Below are positions 8,564 to 16,467 of a DNA stretch of 26,797 nt, piece after piece (within the stretch, counting starts at the first letter, position 1; each line of letters begins with the position of its first letter). This stretch comes from Prevotellaceae bacterium UBA1720 (GTDB lineage: Bacteria; Bacteroidota; Bacteroidia; Bacteroidales; Bacteroidaceae): contig DCIS01000113.1 in assembly GCA_002317475.1 (NCBI GenBank), positions 10,448-37,244 of the forward strand, in the 5' to 3' direction. The notes under the pieces were generated by a model. It worked only from the letters and a program-made list of their open reading frames with translations, had not been told where the DNA came from and did not search any database. The translations under genes were made by a program, and so were the position numbers.

Positions 8564-8582
8564 ATGCGGCATGATGTCGCAT
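8564..8582. promoter_or_regulatory. Imperfect dyad between divergent GSCFA and dxs
   Basis: ATGCGGCAT (8564-8572) and ATGTCGCAT (8574-8582) form a 9-bp inverted repeat around one base, with a single G-T type mismatch. It lies in the 119-bp gap between divergent genes, close to -7 boxes on both strands (CAAAATTA at 8591-8598 for minus, TATCTTTG at 8622-8629 for plus). It could be an operator; nothing else supports this. Confidence 0.35.
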
Positions 8583-8621
8583 TTTCATTGCAAAATTACA
8601 CAAACTTTGGCGATTTTGTCG

Positions 8622-8629
8622 TATCTTTG
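8622..8629 (+). promoter_or_regulatory. -7 promoter box of dxs
   Basis: TATCTTTG matches TAnnTTTG exactly. No well-spaced -33 box is evident. The transcript would start about 12 bases before the ATG at 8648, supporting that start and excluding the longer open frame from 8564. Confidence 0.65.
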
Positions 8630-8647
8630 CACAAATTATTTTGCCCG

Positions 8648-10561
8648 ATGAGTGATAAAAACACACAATCACTGCTGGAAAACATAGAATTCCCAAACGA
8701 TTTGCGACGCCTTCCCTTGGAGTCGTTGCCTCAGCTTTGTGACGAACTGAGGGCTTGTATTATCAAGGAACTGAGCGATAACCCCGGCCATTTTGCCTCG
8801 TCTCTGGGCGTGGTGGAACTGACCGTGGCCCTGCACTACGTCTTCAATACTCCGCTGGACCGCATCGTCTGGGATGTGGGACATCAAGCCTATGGTCATA
8901 AGATATTGACGGGTCGCCGTCACGACTTCCACACCAACCGCAAGCTGGGTGGCATCCGTCCCTTCCCCTCACCTCAGGAAAGCGAATACGACACCTTCAC
9001 CTCCGGTCACGCCTCGAACAGCATCTCCGCTGCGCTGGGTATGGCGGTGGCTGCACAGCAGAAGCATGAGCAGCGCAAGGTGGTGGCTGTCATTGGCGAC
9101 GGTTCGATGACAGGCGGACTGGCCTTCGAAGGTCTGAACAATGCCGCCAGCACCCCCAACGACCTGCTGATCATACTCAACGACAACAACATGAGCATCG
9201 ACCGCAGCGTCGGCGGAATGAAGCACTACCTGCACAGCCTGCACACCAGCAGCACCTACAACAACTGGCGCTATCGTGCCTCACAGCGTCTGACCCAGTG
9301 GGGATGGATGACCGAAGAGCGCAAGAAGCAGATCATCAGTTTCAACAATGCCCTCAAGGCCCTGCTCAACAATCAGCAGAACATCTTCGAGGGTATGCAT
9401 ATACGTTACTTCGGCCCTACTGACGGCCACGATGTCATCGAACTGGTACATACCCTGCAGCAGATCAAGGAGATGAAGGGCCCCAAGATCCTCCATCTGC
9501 ACACGAAGAAGGGAAAGGGTTTCGAACCTGCCGAGAAGAATGCCACGAAGTATCATGCTCCCGGAAAGTTCAATCCCGAGACCGGTGAGATCCTGCGCAG
9601 CAACTGCGAGGGCATGCCCCCCAAATACCAGGATGTGTTTGGCAATACCCTGCTGGAACTGGCGCGCCAGAACTCACGCATCGTGGGCATCACACCCGCC
9701 ATGCCTACGGGTTGCTCGCTGAACATCATGATGAACGAGATGCCCGAGCGCACCTTCGATGTGGGCATCGCCGAGGGCCACGCCGTGACCTTCTCCGCCG
9801 GACTGGCCACCGAGGGTCTGCAGCCCTTCTGCAATATCTATTCGGCCTTTGCCCAGCGTGCCTACGACAATATCATCCACGACGTTGCCATTGCCGGACT
9901 GCCCGTGGTATTCTGCTTCGACCGTGCCGGACTGGTTGGCGAGGATGGTCCTACCCACCACGGTGCCTTCGATATGGCAGCCCTCCGTCCCATCCCCGGA
10001 CTGACCATCTGCTCGCCCATGAACGAGCACGAGCTGCGCCACATGATGTACACGGCCCAGTTGCCCGACCAGGGACCCTTCGTCATCCGCTATCCCCGAG
10101 GCAATGGTGTCCTCGTGGACTGGCAATGTCCCATGCAAAAACTGCCCATCGGAAAGGGTCGAAAACTGAAGGATGGACAGGGTTGCTGCGTGCTTTCTAT
10201 CGGTCCGTTGGGCAATACGGTTGCCGAAGCCATCCCGAAGGCTGAGCAGCAGGCTCGCGAGGAAGGCAAGAGCCTTGAAGTGGCCCACTACGACATGCGT
10301 TTCCTCAAGCCCATCGACGAGGAAATCCTGCACCATGTAGGCCAGCATTTCTCCCACATCATCACCGTGGAGGATGGTGCCCGCATGGGTGGCCTGGGCA
10401 GCGCCGTTCTGGAGTTCATGGCCGACAACGGCTATACACCCCGCATCACCCGCCTGGGTCTGCCCGACTCGTTCATCGAGCACGGCACCGTTGCCCAGTT
10501 GCAGCATATCGCCGGCATCGACAAGGAAGCAATCATAGAGGCAATCCTCAGTTTGCCCTAA
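8648..10561 (+). CDS. dxs: 1-deoxy-D-xylulose-5-phosphate synthase
   Basis: The 637-residue thiamine-diphosphate enzyme condenses pyruvate and glyceraldehyde 3-phosphate, the first step of the MEP isoprenoid pathway (its product also feeds thiamine and pyridoxal synthesis). Visible motifs are WDVGHQAYGHK (75-84), the cofactor-binding GDGSMTGG (150-157) with NDNNMSID (178-185), and the catalytic Glu376 in VGIAEGHAVTFSAGLATEG. CFDRAGLVGEDGPTHHG (423-439) and ARMGGLGSAV near the C-terminus are also present. The length is normal for the family. The ATG at 8648 (MSDKNTQSLL) is chosen because of the promoter box at 8622-8629. trkA follows after 53 bases on the same strand. Confidence 0.97.
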   Translation: MSDKNTQSLLENIEFPNDLRRLPLESLPQLCDELRACIIKELSDNPGHFASSLGVVELTVALHYVFNTPLDRIVWDVGHQAYGHKILTGRRHDFHTNRKLGGIRPFPSPQESEYDTFTSGHASNSISAALGMAVAAQQKHEQRKVVAVIGDGSMTGGLAFEGLNNAASTPNDLLIILNDNNMSIDRSVGGMKHYLHSLHTSSTYNNWRYRASQRLTQWGWMTEERKKQIISFNNALKALLNNQQNIFEGMHIRYFGPTDGHDVIELVHTLQQIKEMKGPKILHLHTKKGKGFEPAEKNATKYHAPGKFNPETGEILRSNCEGMPPKYQDVFGNTLLELARQNSRIVGITPAMPTGCSLNIMMNEMPERTFDVGIAEGHAVTFSAGLATEGLQPFCNIYSAFAQRAYDNIIHDVAIAGLPVVFCFDRAGLVGEDGPTHHGAFDMAALRPIPGLTICSPMNEHELRHMMYTAQLPDQGPFVIRYPRGNGVLVDWQCPMQKLPIGKGRKLKDGQGCCVLSIGPLGNTVAEAIPKAEQQAREEGKSLEVAHYDMRFLKPIDEEILHHVGQHFSHIITVEDGARMGGLGSAVLEFMADNGYTPRITRLGLPDSFIEHGTVAQLQHIAGIDKEAIIEAILSLP

Positions 10562-10614
10562 TTGTCCATTTGCCCTAATTTTCAGTTTACCATTTTCCAT
10601 TTTCAACCCGAGAA

Positions 10615-12012
10615 ATGAAGATCATCATAGCAGGTGCAGGAGAGGTTGGTAGCCACTTGGCCCGACTCCTATCCAAAGAGAACCAGGATATCACGGTCAT
10701 CGACGAGAGTGTGGAGAAGACCGAAAGGCTCATCTCGGCAGGCAACTATGACCTGCTGGCGCTCAACGTGGCACCCACCAGCATCCTGGGGATGCGCGAG
10801 GCTGGCGTTCAGTATGCCGACCTCTACATAGCCGTCACCCCCGACGAGACGCGCAATATCACCTGCGCCATGCTGGCCCACACGCTGGGAGCAAAGAAGA
10901 CCGTTGCCCGTGTGGACAATTCGGAGTACATGCAGCCCCAGTCACAGGAGTTCTTCCATAAGATGGGTATCGACTCGGTCATCTACCCCGAGGAACTGGC
11001 AGCATGCGACATTCTGGACGGTCTGAAGCGCTCCTGGGCACGCCAATACTGGGAGGTGCATGGCGGAGCCCTGGTGATGCTGGGCGTGAAGTTGCGCGAG
11101 CAGGCCAAGATCCTCAACATCCCCCTCTTCACCCTCTGTCCCCCCGACTCGCCCTACCATGTGGTGGCCATCAAGCGTGGCGATGAGACCCTCATCCCCA
11201 ATGGCCGCAGCGAACTGCTCCTCGGCGACATCGCCTACTTCATGACCACCAAGAAGTACATACCCTACATCCGCGAGATTGTGGGCAAGGACGACTATGC
11301 CGATGTGCAGAACGTGATGATTATGGGTGGTGGGCGAACCAGCGTGCACGTGGCCCAGAAGAAGCCCGACTATATGTCGATGAAGATCATCGAGCAGAGC
11401 GAGGCTCGCTGCCAGCGCCTCAACGACCTGCTGGAGAAGGACGAGGTGATGATCATCCAGGGCGACGGTCGTGACACGCAGTTGCTCATCGAGGAGGGAA
11501 TCTACGACCATCAGGCCTTCTGCGCCTTGACGCCCGACACCGACACCAATATCCTGGCCTGCCTTGCCGCCAAGCGCCTGGGCATCCGCAAGACGGTGGC
11601 TATGGTGGAGAATATGGACTATGTCAGCATGGCCGAGCAAATGGATATCGGCACCATCATCAACAAGAAGACCATCGCCGCCAGCCACATCTATCAGATG
11701 ATGCTCGATGCCGACGTGTCGAACGTGAAGTGCCTCACCATCGCCAATGCCGACGTGGCCGAGTTTACGGCAGCCGAGGGTTCGCCCATCACCGAGAAGC
11801 CCATCCGCGAGTTCCGCATGCCCGAAGGCATCACCCTCGGTGGTCTGGTGCGTGGCAAGGTGGGTATGCCCATCAGCGGTAACACGCAGGTGGAACCCGG
11901 TGATATCGTCGTGGTATTCTGCCGCTCACAGCTCATCAAGAAGCTCGACCACTATTTCAAGAAGCCGAGCTGCAATCCCATTGTCCGAGCAATAGAAAAC
12001 GTCCTAAATTAA
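10615..12012 (+). CDS. trkA: Trk potassium uptake system NAD-binding protein TrkA
   Basis: The 465-residue cytoplasmic protein has two RCK repeats, each a Rossmann NAD-binding domain followed by a TrkA-C domain. The first begins MKIIIAGAGEVGSHLARLLS with the GAGEVG dinucleotide loop. The second begins near residue 230 with VMIMGGGRTSVHVAQ, where the loop is GGGRTS, a weaker form usual for the second repeat. CLAAKRLGIRKTVAMVEN and an acidic C-terminal TrkA-C region follow. TrkA gates the TrkH/TrkG potassium channel. No trkH is found on either side: upstream is dxs, and downstream is a repeat array and a convergent accessory gene. The upstream gap carries a decayed TTTTCAATT-like sequence. Confidence 0.94.
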   Translation: MKIIIAGAGEVGSHLARLLSKENQDITVIDESVEKTERLISAGNYDLLALNVAPTSILGMREAGVQYADLYIAVTPDETRNITCAMLAHTLGAKKTVARVDNSEYMQPQSQEFFHKMGIDSVIYPEELAACDILDGLKRSWARQYWEVHGGALVMLGVKLREQAKILNIPLFTLCPPDSPYHVVAIKRGDETLIPNGRSELLLGDIAYFMTTKKYIPYIREIVGKDDYADVQNVMIMGGGRTSVHVAQKKPDYMSMKIIEQSEARCQRLNDLLEKDEVMIIQGDGRDTQLLIEEGIYDHQAFCALTPDTDTNILACLAAKRLGIRKTVAMVENMDYVSMAEQMDIGTIINKKTIAASHIYQMMLDADVSNVKCLTIANADVAEFTAAEGSPITEKPIREFRMPEGITLGGLVRGKVGMPISGNTQVEPGDIVVVFCRSQLIKKLDHYFKKPSCNPIVRAIENVLN

Positions 12013-12014
12013 AA

Positions 12015-12150
12015 ATAGGAAGGCCTAGGAAAACCTAGGAAGGCCTAGGAAATACCTAGGAAGGCCTAGGATGGCCTAGGAAAACCTAGGAAAGCCTAGG
12101 AAGGCCTAGGAAATACCTAGGAAGACCTAGGAAAGCCTAGGAGGGGCTAG
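12015..12150. repeat. CCTAGG 10-bp array 2, between convergent trkA and DUF4435 gene
   Basis: Thirteen CTAG cores begin at 12025, 12035, 12045, 12056, then every 10 bases to 12106, then 12117, 12127, 12137 and 12147; a decayed unit (ATAGGAAGG) lies at 12016. The plus-strand unit is CCTAGGAARR as in array 1. The array starts right after the trkA stop and overlaps the last codons and the TAG stop of the convergent DUF4435 gene. Confidence 0.95.
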
Positions 12151-13146
12151 CTCATTTTGCAATTTCCTTATCTGTTCCCTCAGCATCTCATATTCAGGTA
12201 GTTCCCGGTAAGACGCACTTTTCTTCAGCATCGACTCTACGGGGAAGACGCTATGCTGGTAGCACGAGAGTTCGTTCTGCCGTTGCTTCTCGTGGCACGC
12301 CATGCGGCTGATTTCATTCTCCCTCTCCCTCCTCAGTCGGCTGCAGACGGGCACCAGCAGGGGCATGATGGCCCCTTCGAACAAGGTGTGACCCTGCATG
12401 TACAGATAGCAGGAATCCGGTCTCACACCCAGACGTTTCAGGTCCTCCTTCATCCCGGCATAGGTCTTCTTTGCCTCCGGGAACTTCTGGTACAACTGGT
12501 TCTGGCAACTGTTCACACGCTGGCGCAGCCTTGTCAGCGTCTTCATGGGATTGAGCACATCCACGTCGTGCATCTTCACCACCTGGGCAAAGTCGGTCAG
12601 CGAGAATTCCTTGTACCGGTCATAGCGGTAAGCCCAGACGCTCCACGCCAGCAAGGGCCAGATAATCAGGCTATATTCATGCATAAAGGCTGCCAGGTCT
12701 ATCAGTTCGTGATCATTGAGCGTAGCCATCACGCAGGCTTCCCTCAGCCCCTCGGCGTAGCACTGGTAGTTCTCGATGGCATAGACCTGGGTGTGCACCA
12801 CATAGGGGTTGTCCAGCATGGCAGAACTATGCTCCGTCGTGCCCTGCATCAGGTAGTCGTAGTCGGCATCCACGCAGGCTATCATGGCCTTGCCCAGCCT
12901 CCTGCCCTCAACGAGATTGGCCAGGGCAGACTTCTTGCCCCTCTGCAGCGAACGGTCGTGGGTGGGCAGCATCACCTCGAACTTCAGTTCGGGCGACTCA
13001 AACTCCTGCAGCACGCTCCTCCAGAACCACACGTCGTCATAGCTCTCCACATAGGCCGTCACCACCCTGCTCCCGTTCTTGGGTTTCAGGCGGTTGGCAG
13101 CATCGAGGTACTGCGAGTTCAGATGATCGGTCAGTTTGTTTGCCAT
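12127..13146 (-). CDS. DUF4435 (TOPRIM-like) protein, candidate AriB-type effector
   Basis: The 339-residue protein matches DUF4435 proteins. Near the N-terminus VTAYVESYDDVWFWRSVL supplies the TOPRIM-like glutamate, and about 50 residues on MIACVDADYDYL supplies the DxD metal site. VYAIENYQCYAE follows, also usual in the family. It lies 33 bases downstream of an ABC-type ATPase gene on the same strand. That order is the layout of PARIS (AriA ATPase, AriB DUF4435 nuclease) and resembles the OLD/GajA ATPase-TOPRIM nucleases. A role as nuclease effector in phage defence is inferred from this architecture. The last seven residues and the TAG stop are encoded by the CCTAGG repeat array. The spacer to the ATPase gene contains a short CCCC-TTTA-GGGG hairpin (13160-13171). 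Confidence 0.85.
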   Translation of the reverse strand: MANKLTDHLNSQYLDAANRLKPKNGSRVVTAYVESYDDVWFWRSVLQEFESPELKFEVMLPTHDRSLQRGKKSALANLVEGRRLGKAMIACVDADYDYLMQGTTEHSSAMLDNPYVVHTQVYAIENYQCYAEGLREACVMATLNDHELIDLAAFMHEYSLIIWPLLAWSVWAYRYDRYKEFSLTDFAQVVKMHDVDVLNPMKTLTRLRQRVNSCQNQLYQKFPEAKKTYAGMKEDLKRLGVRPDSCYLYMQGHTLFEGAIMPLLVPVCSRLRRERENEISRMACHEKQRQNELSCYQHSVFPVESMLKKSASYRELPEYEMLREQIRKLQNELAPPRLS

Positions 13147-13179
13147 GTGTGTTTTTCTTCCCCTTTAGGGGGTTGGAGT

Positions 13180-14001
13180 CTAATTCGTCACGATATCCTC
13201 GACGTCGGTCACGCAGTCCATCCATCCGTCCATGATGACGGCGGGAGAGTGCGTGGTGAGGATGATCTGGGCATTGGGATTAAGGTCGCGAACCAGTCCT
13301 ACGAGCTTCTTCTGCCAGTCGATGTGCAGACTGATCTCCGGTTCATCCATGAACATCACATAGGGCTCGTTGTTCTGCACCAGGGCCGTGAGCAGGATGA
13401 TGAGCATCTGCTTCTCGCCGCTCGACAGCTTGTAGGGCAGCAGTCGCTCGCCCATCTGCAGGAAGGCAATCTCGTTCGACTGGCGGTCAATCTGCTTGGC
13501 CGTCTCCTGGAACAGACTGTCCACGACGTCCTGGAAATGGCTTTTCTCGCGCGCAATCTCCTGTGCCTGCTGCTGGGCATCGGGGGCGTTGCTGGTGAAG
13601 AGTTGCACGATACGGTTGCTGGCATTCACCTGATAGTCCAGGTAGCGGCGCTGCAGCTGGTAGAGTTGCAGGTCCAACTCGCTGTTCAGCTGCATGTCAA
13701 CGACCCTTTCCACCACCTCGCTCTGCACGAAGGGACGGTCGAAACTGCGTATCACGTCATACCTGACGGCGTCTGCCCCTTCGGGAGCGAACTGCAGTTT
13801 CACGCCCAGACGGTCGATGTCGGCCAGCGACTTGGCGCTGATGAGCGTCCTTACCACACGGTTCAGGATGGTGCTCTTGCCCACACCGTTTACACCGCTG
13901 AGGATGTTCACGTCAGGACGAAGGTCCCACTTCACGTGCCTTCTGCCGCTCCAGAGGGAGTCGATCTCGATACTTTTGATATATTCTGCAAACTGTGCCA
14001 T
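13180..14001 (-). CDS. ABC-type AAA ATPase (AAA_15/AAA_21-like), candidate AriA-type sensor
   Basis: This compact ATPase has all ABC-type nucleotide-binding motifs. Numbering from the GTG at 14010 they are Walker A GVNGVGKS (39-46), signature LSSGEKQ (195-201), Walker B VMFMDEPE (218-225) and the switch histidine in LTTHSPAVI (251-259). About 140 residues lie between Walker A and the signature, part of them helical and probably coiled. The family is related to the ATPase half of OLD nucleases and of PARIS AriA. It is shorter (about 275 residues) than the usual AriA. ATG at 14001 is preferred; GTG at 14010 would add three residues. A good promoter lies at 14082-14112, and the DUF4435 gene follows after 33 bases, so the two form an operon. 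Confidence 0.88.
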   Translation of the reverse strand: MAQFAEYIKSIEIDSLWSGRRHVKWDLRPDVNILSGVNGVGKSTILNRVVRTLISAKSLADIDRLGVKLQFAPEGADAVRYDVIRSFDRPFVQSEVVERVVDMQLNSELDLQLYQLQRRYLDYQVNASNRIVQLFTSNAPDAQQQAQEIAREKSHFQDVVDSLFQETAKQIDRQSNEIAFLQMGERLLPYKLSSGEKQMLIILLTALVQNNEPYVMFMDEPEISLHIDWQKKLVGLVRDLNPNAQIILTTHSPAVIMDGWMDCVTDVEDIVTN

Positions 14002-14081
14002 GTCTTTCACGCTTTTGAATATGGGGTGGCTTTCTGGTCACATTCCATCAACCACAGACCCTCAACTTGGTAAGTGATACG

Positions 14082-14112
14082 CAAATTTACAACTTTATTC
14101 TGTATCCACAAA
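14082..14112 (-). promoter_or_regulatory. Bacteroidetes-type promoter of the ATPase-DUF4435 operon
   Basis: On the minus strand TAAATTTG (14082-14089) is the -7 box and TTTG (14109-14112) the -33 box, with a 19-base spacer. The leader would be about 75 bases. Confidence 0.7.
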
Positions 14113-14155
14113 TGTTTTTTTTGTAAATCTTACATAATATATTAAATAAAGGTGT

Positions 14156-14163
14156 TACCTTTG
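14156..14163 (+). promoter_or_regulatory. -7 promoter box of the outer-membrane protein gene
   Basis: TACCTTTG matches TAnnTTTG exactly. It lies 9 bases before the ATG at 14173, so the transcript would be nearly leaderless; this excludes the GTG at 14152 as the start. No convincing -33 box is seen. Confidence 0.6.
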
Positions 14164-14172
14164 TGCTTGTCT

Positions 14173-15360
14173 ATGAAACGAATCCTCGGCTTTACCCCCC
14201 GCTATCTGCTCGCAGCCATGCTGCTGACTGGCACCCTGAGCCTTCAGGCACAGCGTGAGGGCAGATTCTGGACTCACGGTCTGGGCAAGGCCATGAAAAG
14301 TTTCGACCAGTGGCTGGAAAAGGGGCAGCGATCGGGCATAGACACTACCTATCAGGATATTCCACAACTCAACCATCAGGTCTACCTGGGCACCTATGTC
14401 TACTGGCAGAACTACCAGATGCACCACCCCGTCTACATCTCCGACGGACTGCGCGACCTCTACCCCGACATGCAGACATGGAGCAGTTTCAATATCCATG
14501 CCCACACCCTGCAGGCCGAGATGGAGGTGGGTATAGACTGGAAGGGACTGGCCATCGAGATACCCATCCCCATCCGCAACAACTACCTCTGGAGCACCGG
14601 TCTGGCGAAGAACGGTTCGGTGTGGGGCTTCCGCATCCGCTACAAGAACCTGAAGCGCATGGACGGCTACAGCCATTTCAGCGGCGACCTGGAGTCGATG
14701 CCCACAGCGCCCACCGACCCCACGGACATCGAGGAGTTCTATGCCGACAAGTCCAACCCGCACGACCATAACGTGCGCATCTTCTACACCGAGGGCTACT
14801 ACGTCCTCTGGCATCGCAAGTTCTCGCTCAGCGCCGGTCTCTACGGCGATATGGTGCAGAAGCGCAGCGCCGGCAGTCCCCTCTTCTACGTCAACTACTA
14901 CCAGAGTTGCTACAGTGGACGTGATATCCTGATTGCCAATGCCGACAAATACCGCACACGCCAGGCATCCATCGGTGCAGGCTACGGTTACAACCTGTCA
15001 CTGGACCAGGGAAAACTGGTGTTTCATGCCTCCGTCGTGCCCATGTTCTCGGTCTATAACATCCTCAAGCACGACAGCTATTACGACGGGCATACCGTAT
15101 CACTCACAGGCCTCACTCCACAGGAGATCGTAGCCAAGTACTACCCCGCGGGCGAGACCAGTTTCTATGACGCTGCAGACAATGGCCATGCCCATTTCCG
15201 CGTCAACACCTTCGGACGCTTTGCAGCCAACTACCGTTACCATCGCTGCATCCTCTCCCTCCTGGCCAACTACCGCCTCTACGGCTACTCCAACAACAAG
15301 GGCTTCAGCATCCTGAATCAGGAAGCCGACTTTCAGTTCAATCTCGGATACTGTTTCTGA
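14173..15360 (+). CDS. Secreted outer-membrane barrel-like protein (DUF4421-like)
   Basis: The 395-residue protein has a signal peptide (MKRILGFTPRYLLAAMLLTG, cleavage probably after LSLQAQ). The rest is rich in alternating aromatic strands such as FRIRYKNLKRM, YYVLWHRKFSLSAGLYGDM and ADFQFNLGYCF, and it ends in Phe as outer-membrane barrels do. GIDTTYQDIPQLNHQVYLGT and the overall layout resemble DUF4421 proteins of Bacteroidetes, which are predicted barrels of unknown function. I am confident of export and barrel character but only moderately of the family name. It is divergent from the ATPase-DUF4435 operon and ends at CCTAGG array 3. Confidence 0.7.
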   Translation: MKRILGFTPRYLLAAMLLTGTLSLQAQREGRFWTHGLGKAMKSFDQWLEKGQRSGIDTTYQDIPQLNHQVYLGTYVYWQNYQMHHPVYISDGLRDLYPDMQTWSSFNIHAHTLQAEMEVGIDWKGLAIEIPIPIRNNYLWSTGLAKNGSVWGFRIRYKNLKRMDGYSHFSGDLESMPTAPTDPTDIEEFYADKSNPHDHNVRIFYTEGYYVLWHRKFSLSAGLYGDMVQKRSAGSPLFYVNYYQSCYSGRDILIANADKYRTRQASIGAGYGYNLSLDQGKLVFHASVVPMFSVYNILKHDSYYDGHTVSLTGLTPQEIVAKYYPAGETSFYDAADNGHAHFRVNTFGRFAANYRYHRCILSLLANYRLYGYSNNKGFSILNQEADFQFNLGYCF

Positions 15361-15368
15361 GAGGAAAG

Positions 15369-15505
15369 CCTAGGAGGAACTAGGAATACCTAGGAATACC
15401 TAGGAATACCTAGGAATACCTAGGAGGGCCTAGGAATGTCTAGGAAGACCTAGGAAGACCTAGGAAATTCTAGGAAATTCTAGGAAAACTAAAGCCTAGG
15501 AAAAC
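15369..15505. repeat. CCTAGG 10-bp array 3, between convergent barrel and Rpn genes
   Basis: Thirteen CTAG cores begin at 15370 and recur every 10 bases without exception to 15480, with the last at 15496. Four consecutive units starting at 15389 are an identical CCTAGGAATA. The array begins 9 bases after one stop codon and ends a few bases from the stop of the convergent gene, and has the same strand polarity as the other arrays. Confidence 0.95.
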
Positions 15506-15508
15506 TCT

Positions 15509-16405
15509 TTATTCTACGTTCTTGACGTACTCAACGGTGAGGCCCAGCAGATCGGCAATGGTCTCATCATCAATACCTTTCGAACGCATACGCGCAATGT
15601 GCTCCGCATTGGACATCGCACGACCTTCTGCACGCCCCTCTGCACGCCCCTCTGCACGACCCTCTGCACGCCCCTCTTTCTGGGCAGTAGAGATTACGTC
15701 GTTCTGCACCATTATCGCATCCAGATGCTTGTCGTAGGACAACTGTTCCTCGCGCGACATCTGCATGTACTGCAATTGCTGGCGTGCCTGCTGCAGACCG
15801 GGTGCCGTGGTGTCGTCCTTGATATGGCCTGAGCGCAGGTAGTCTATCCACTCCTCCAGGGGTGTGGTGGCAATCTGGTTGAACTCGTTGACGCGGATCA
15901 GGAAGTATTCGGGGAAGACCTGCTCGGGAGCCTTCATCTCGATGACGTCCTTCTCCTTGGTGGTGATCTGCAGGGTATCACCTGTGTGCACACCCTTGAA
16001 GGTGGTCTGGCCGTGGTAGAGGTAGTCTGCCCCCTTGCCCAGGTCGAAATAGAGGATGCTGATGCTGTACACCTTCTTCACCTTGTCATATTTCTCCCCC
16101 AGGTGGATATGCTCGATAATGGATTTTGCCACGCCGTACAGGATGCGCTCCAGATAGTACAGTTCCCTGGTCAGCTGAATCTCCACGATGATAATCTCCC
16201 CTTTCGAGTTCTTGGCCTTGATGTCCACGCGGTTGAACTTGTCGTCATCAGCCTCCTGATTACCCTCGCTCTCCAGGATCTCCTCAATATGCACTTCCTC
16301 ATTCAGAAGAACCGTGATCAGTCCTTCCAGAACGCCGAAGTTTGCCTTATTCCGGAGCATCCTCTTGGCAGCCCAGTCAAAACGAACATACTTGTCTTTT
16401 GCCAT
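15509..16405 (-). CDS. Rpn family / PD-(D/E)XK nuclease family transposase-like protein
   Basis: The 298-residue protein matches the Rpn (recombination-promoting nuclease, PDDEXK_2) family. It begins YVRFDWAAKRMLRNKANFGV, then has the nuclease core Asp61 in NRVDIKAKN and Glu75-x-Gln77 in IIIVEIQLTRE, followed by YLERILYGVAKSI. The middle helical part contains LRSGHIKDDTTAPGLQQARQ. Near the C-terminus (about 243-262) EGRA is repeated about five times by a 12-base DNA repeat, a usual length-variable linker in this family. The last 35 residues look like a small helix-turn-helix (MRSKGIDDETIADLLGLT). Members in enteric bacteria increase recombination; in Bacteroidales they occur in many copies and their role is unclear. 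It has its own promoter. Confidence 0.92.
   Translation of the reverse strand: MAKDKYVRFDWAAKRMLRNKANFGVLEGLITVLLNEEVHIEEILESEGNQEADDDKFNRVDIKAKNSKGEIIIVEIQLTRELYYLERILYGVAKSIIEHIHLGEKYDKVKKVYSISILYFDLGKGADYLYHGQTTFKGVHTGDTLQITTKEKDVIEMKAPEQVFPEYFLIRVNEFNQIATTPLEEWIDYLRSGHIKDDTTAPGLQQARQQLQYMQMSREEQLSYDKHLDAIMVQNDVISTAQKEGRAEGRAEGRAEGRAEGRAMSNAEHIARMRSKGIDDETIADLLGLTVEYVKNVE
15619..15678. repeat. 12-bp tandem repeat encoding EGRA units
   Basis: Five 12-base units of the type CACGCCCCTCTG run from 15619 to 15678 inside the Rpn gene. The unit keeps the reading frame, so copy-number change would lengthen or shorten the linker by four residues. Confidence 0.9.
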
Positions 16406-16435
16406 ATCCTAACTATTACGTACGTTTGTTGCCGA

Positions 16436-16467
16436 CAAAGTTAAGTACTTTTTTTCTTATCTCCAAA
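16436..16467 (-). promoter_or_regulatory. Bacteroidetes-type promoter of the Rpn gene
   Basis: On the minus strand TAACTTTG (16436-16443) and TTTG (16464-16467) are separated by 20 bases, the expected spacing. The rest of the gap to 16697 is AT-rich, with an ATATAC run at 16621-16643 and a near-match -7 box TACCTTTA at 16559 on the plus strand, and no other gene. Confidence 0.75.

Noticed and set aside
8564..8647. N-terminal extension of DXS
   Set aside because: It would start upstream of the perfect -7 box and adds residues not found in the family.
13160..13171. CCCC-TTTA-GGGG hairpin as a terminator between the ATPase and DUF4435 genes
   Set aside because: The stem is only 4 bp and no T-run follows in the direction of transcription.
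12253..14073. 606-codon open frame opposite the ATPase and DUF4435 genes
   Set aside because: Both minus-strand genes have complete motifs; the plus-strand frame has none and is a shadow.
5154..15505. CRISPR array interpretation of the CCTAGG arrays
   Set aside because: Units are 10 bp with 4-base variable parts, far too short for repeat-spacer structure, and no cas genes are present.
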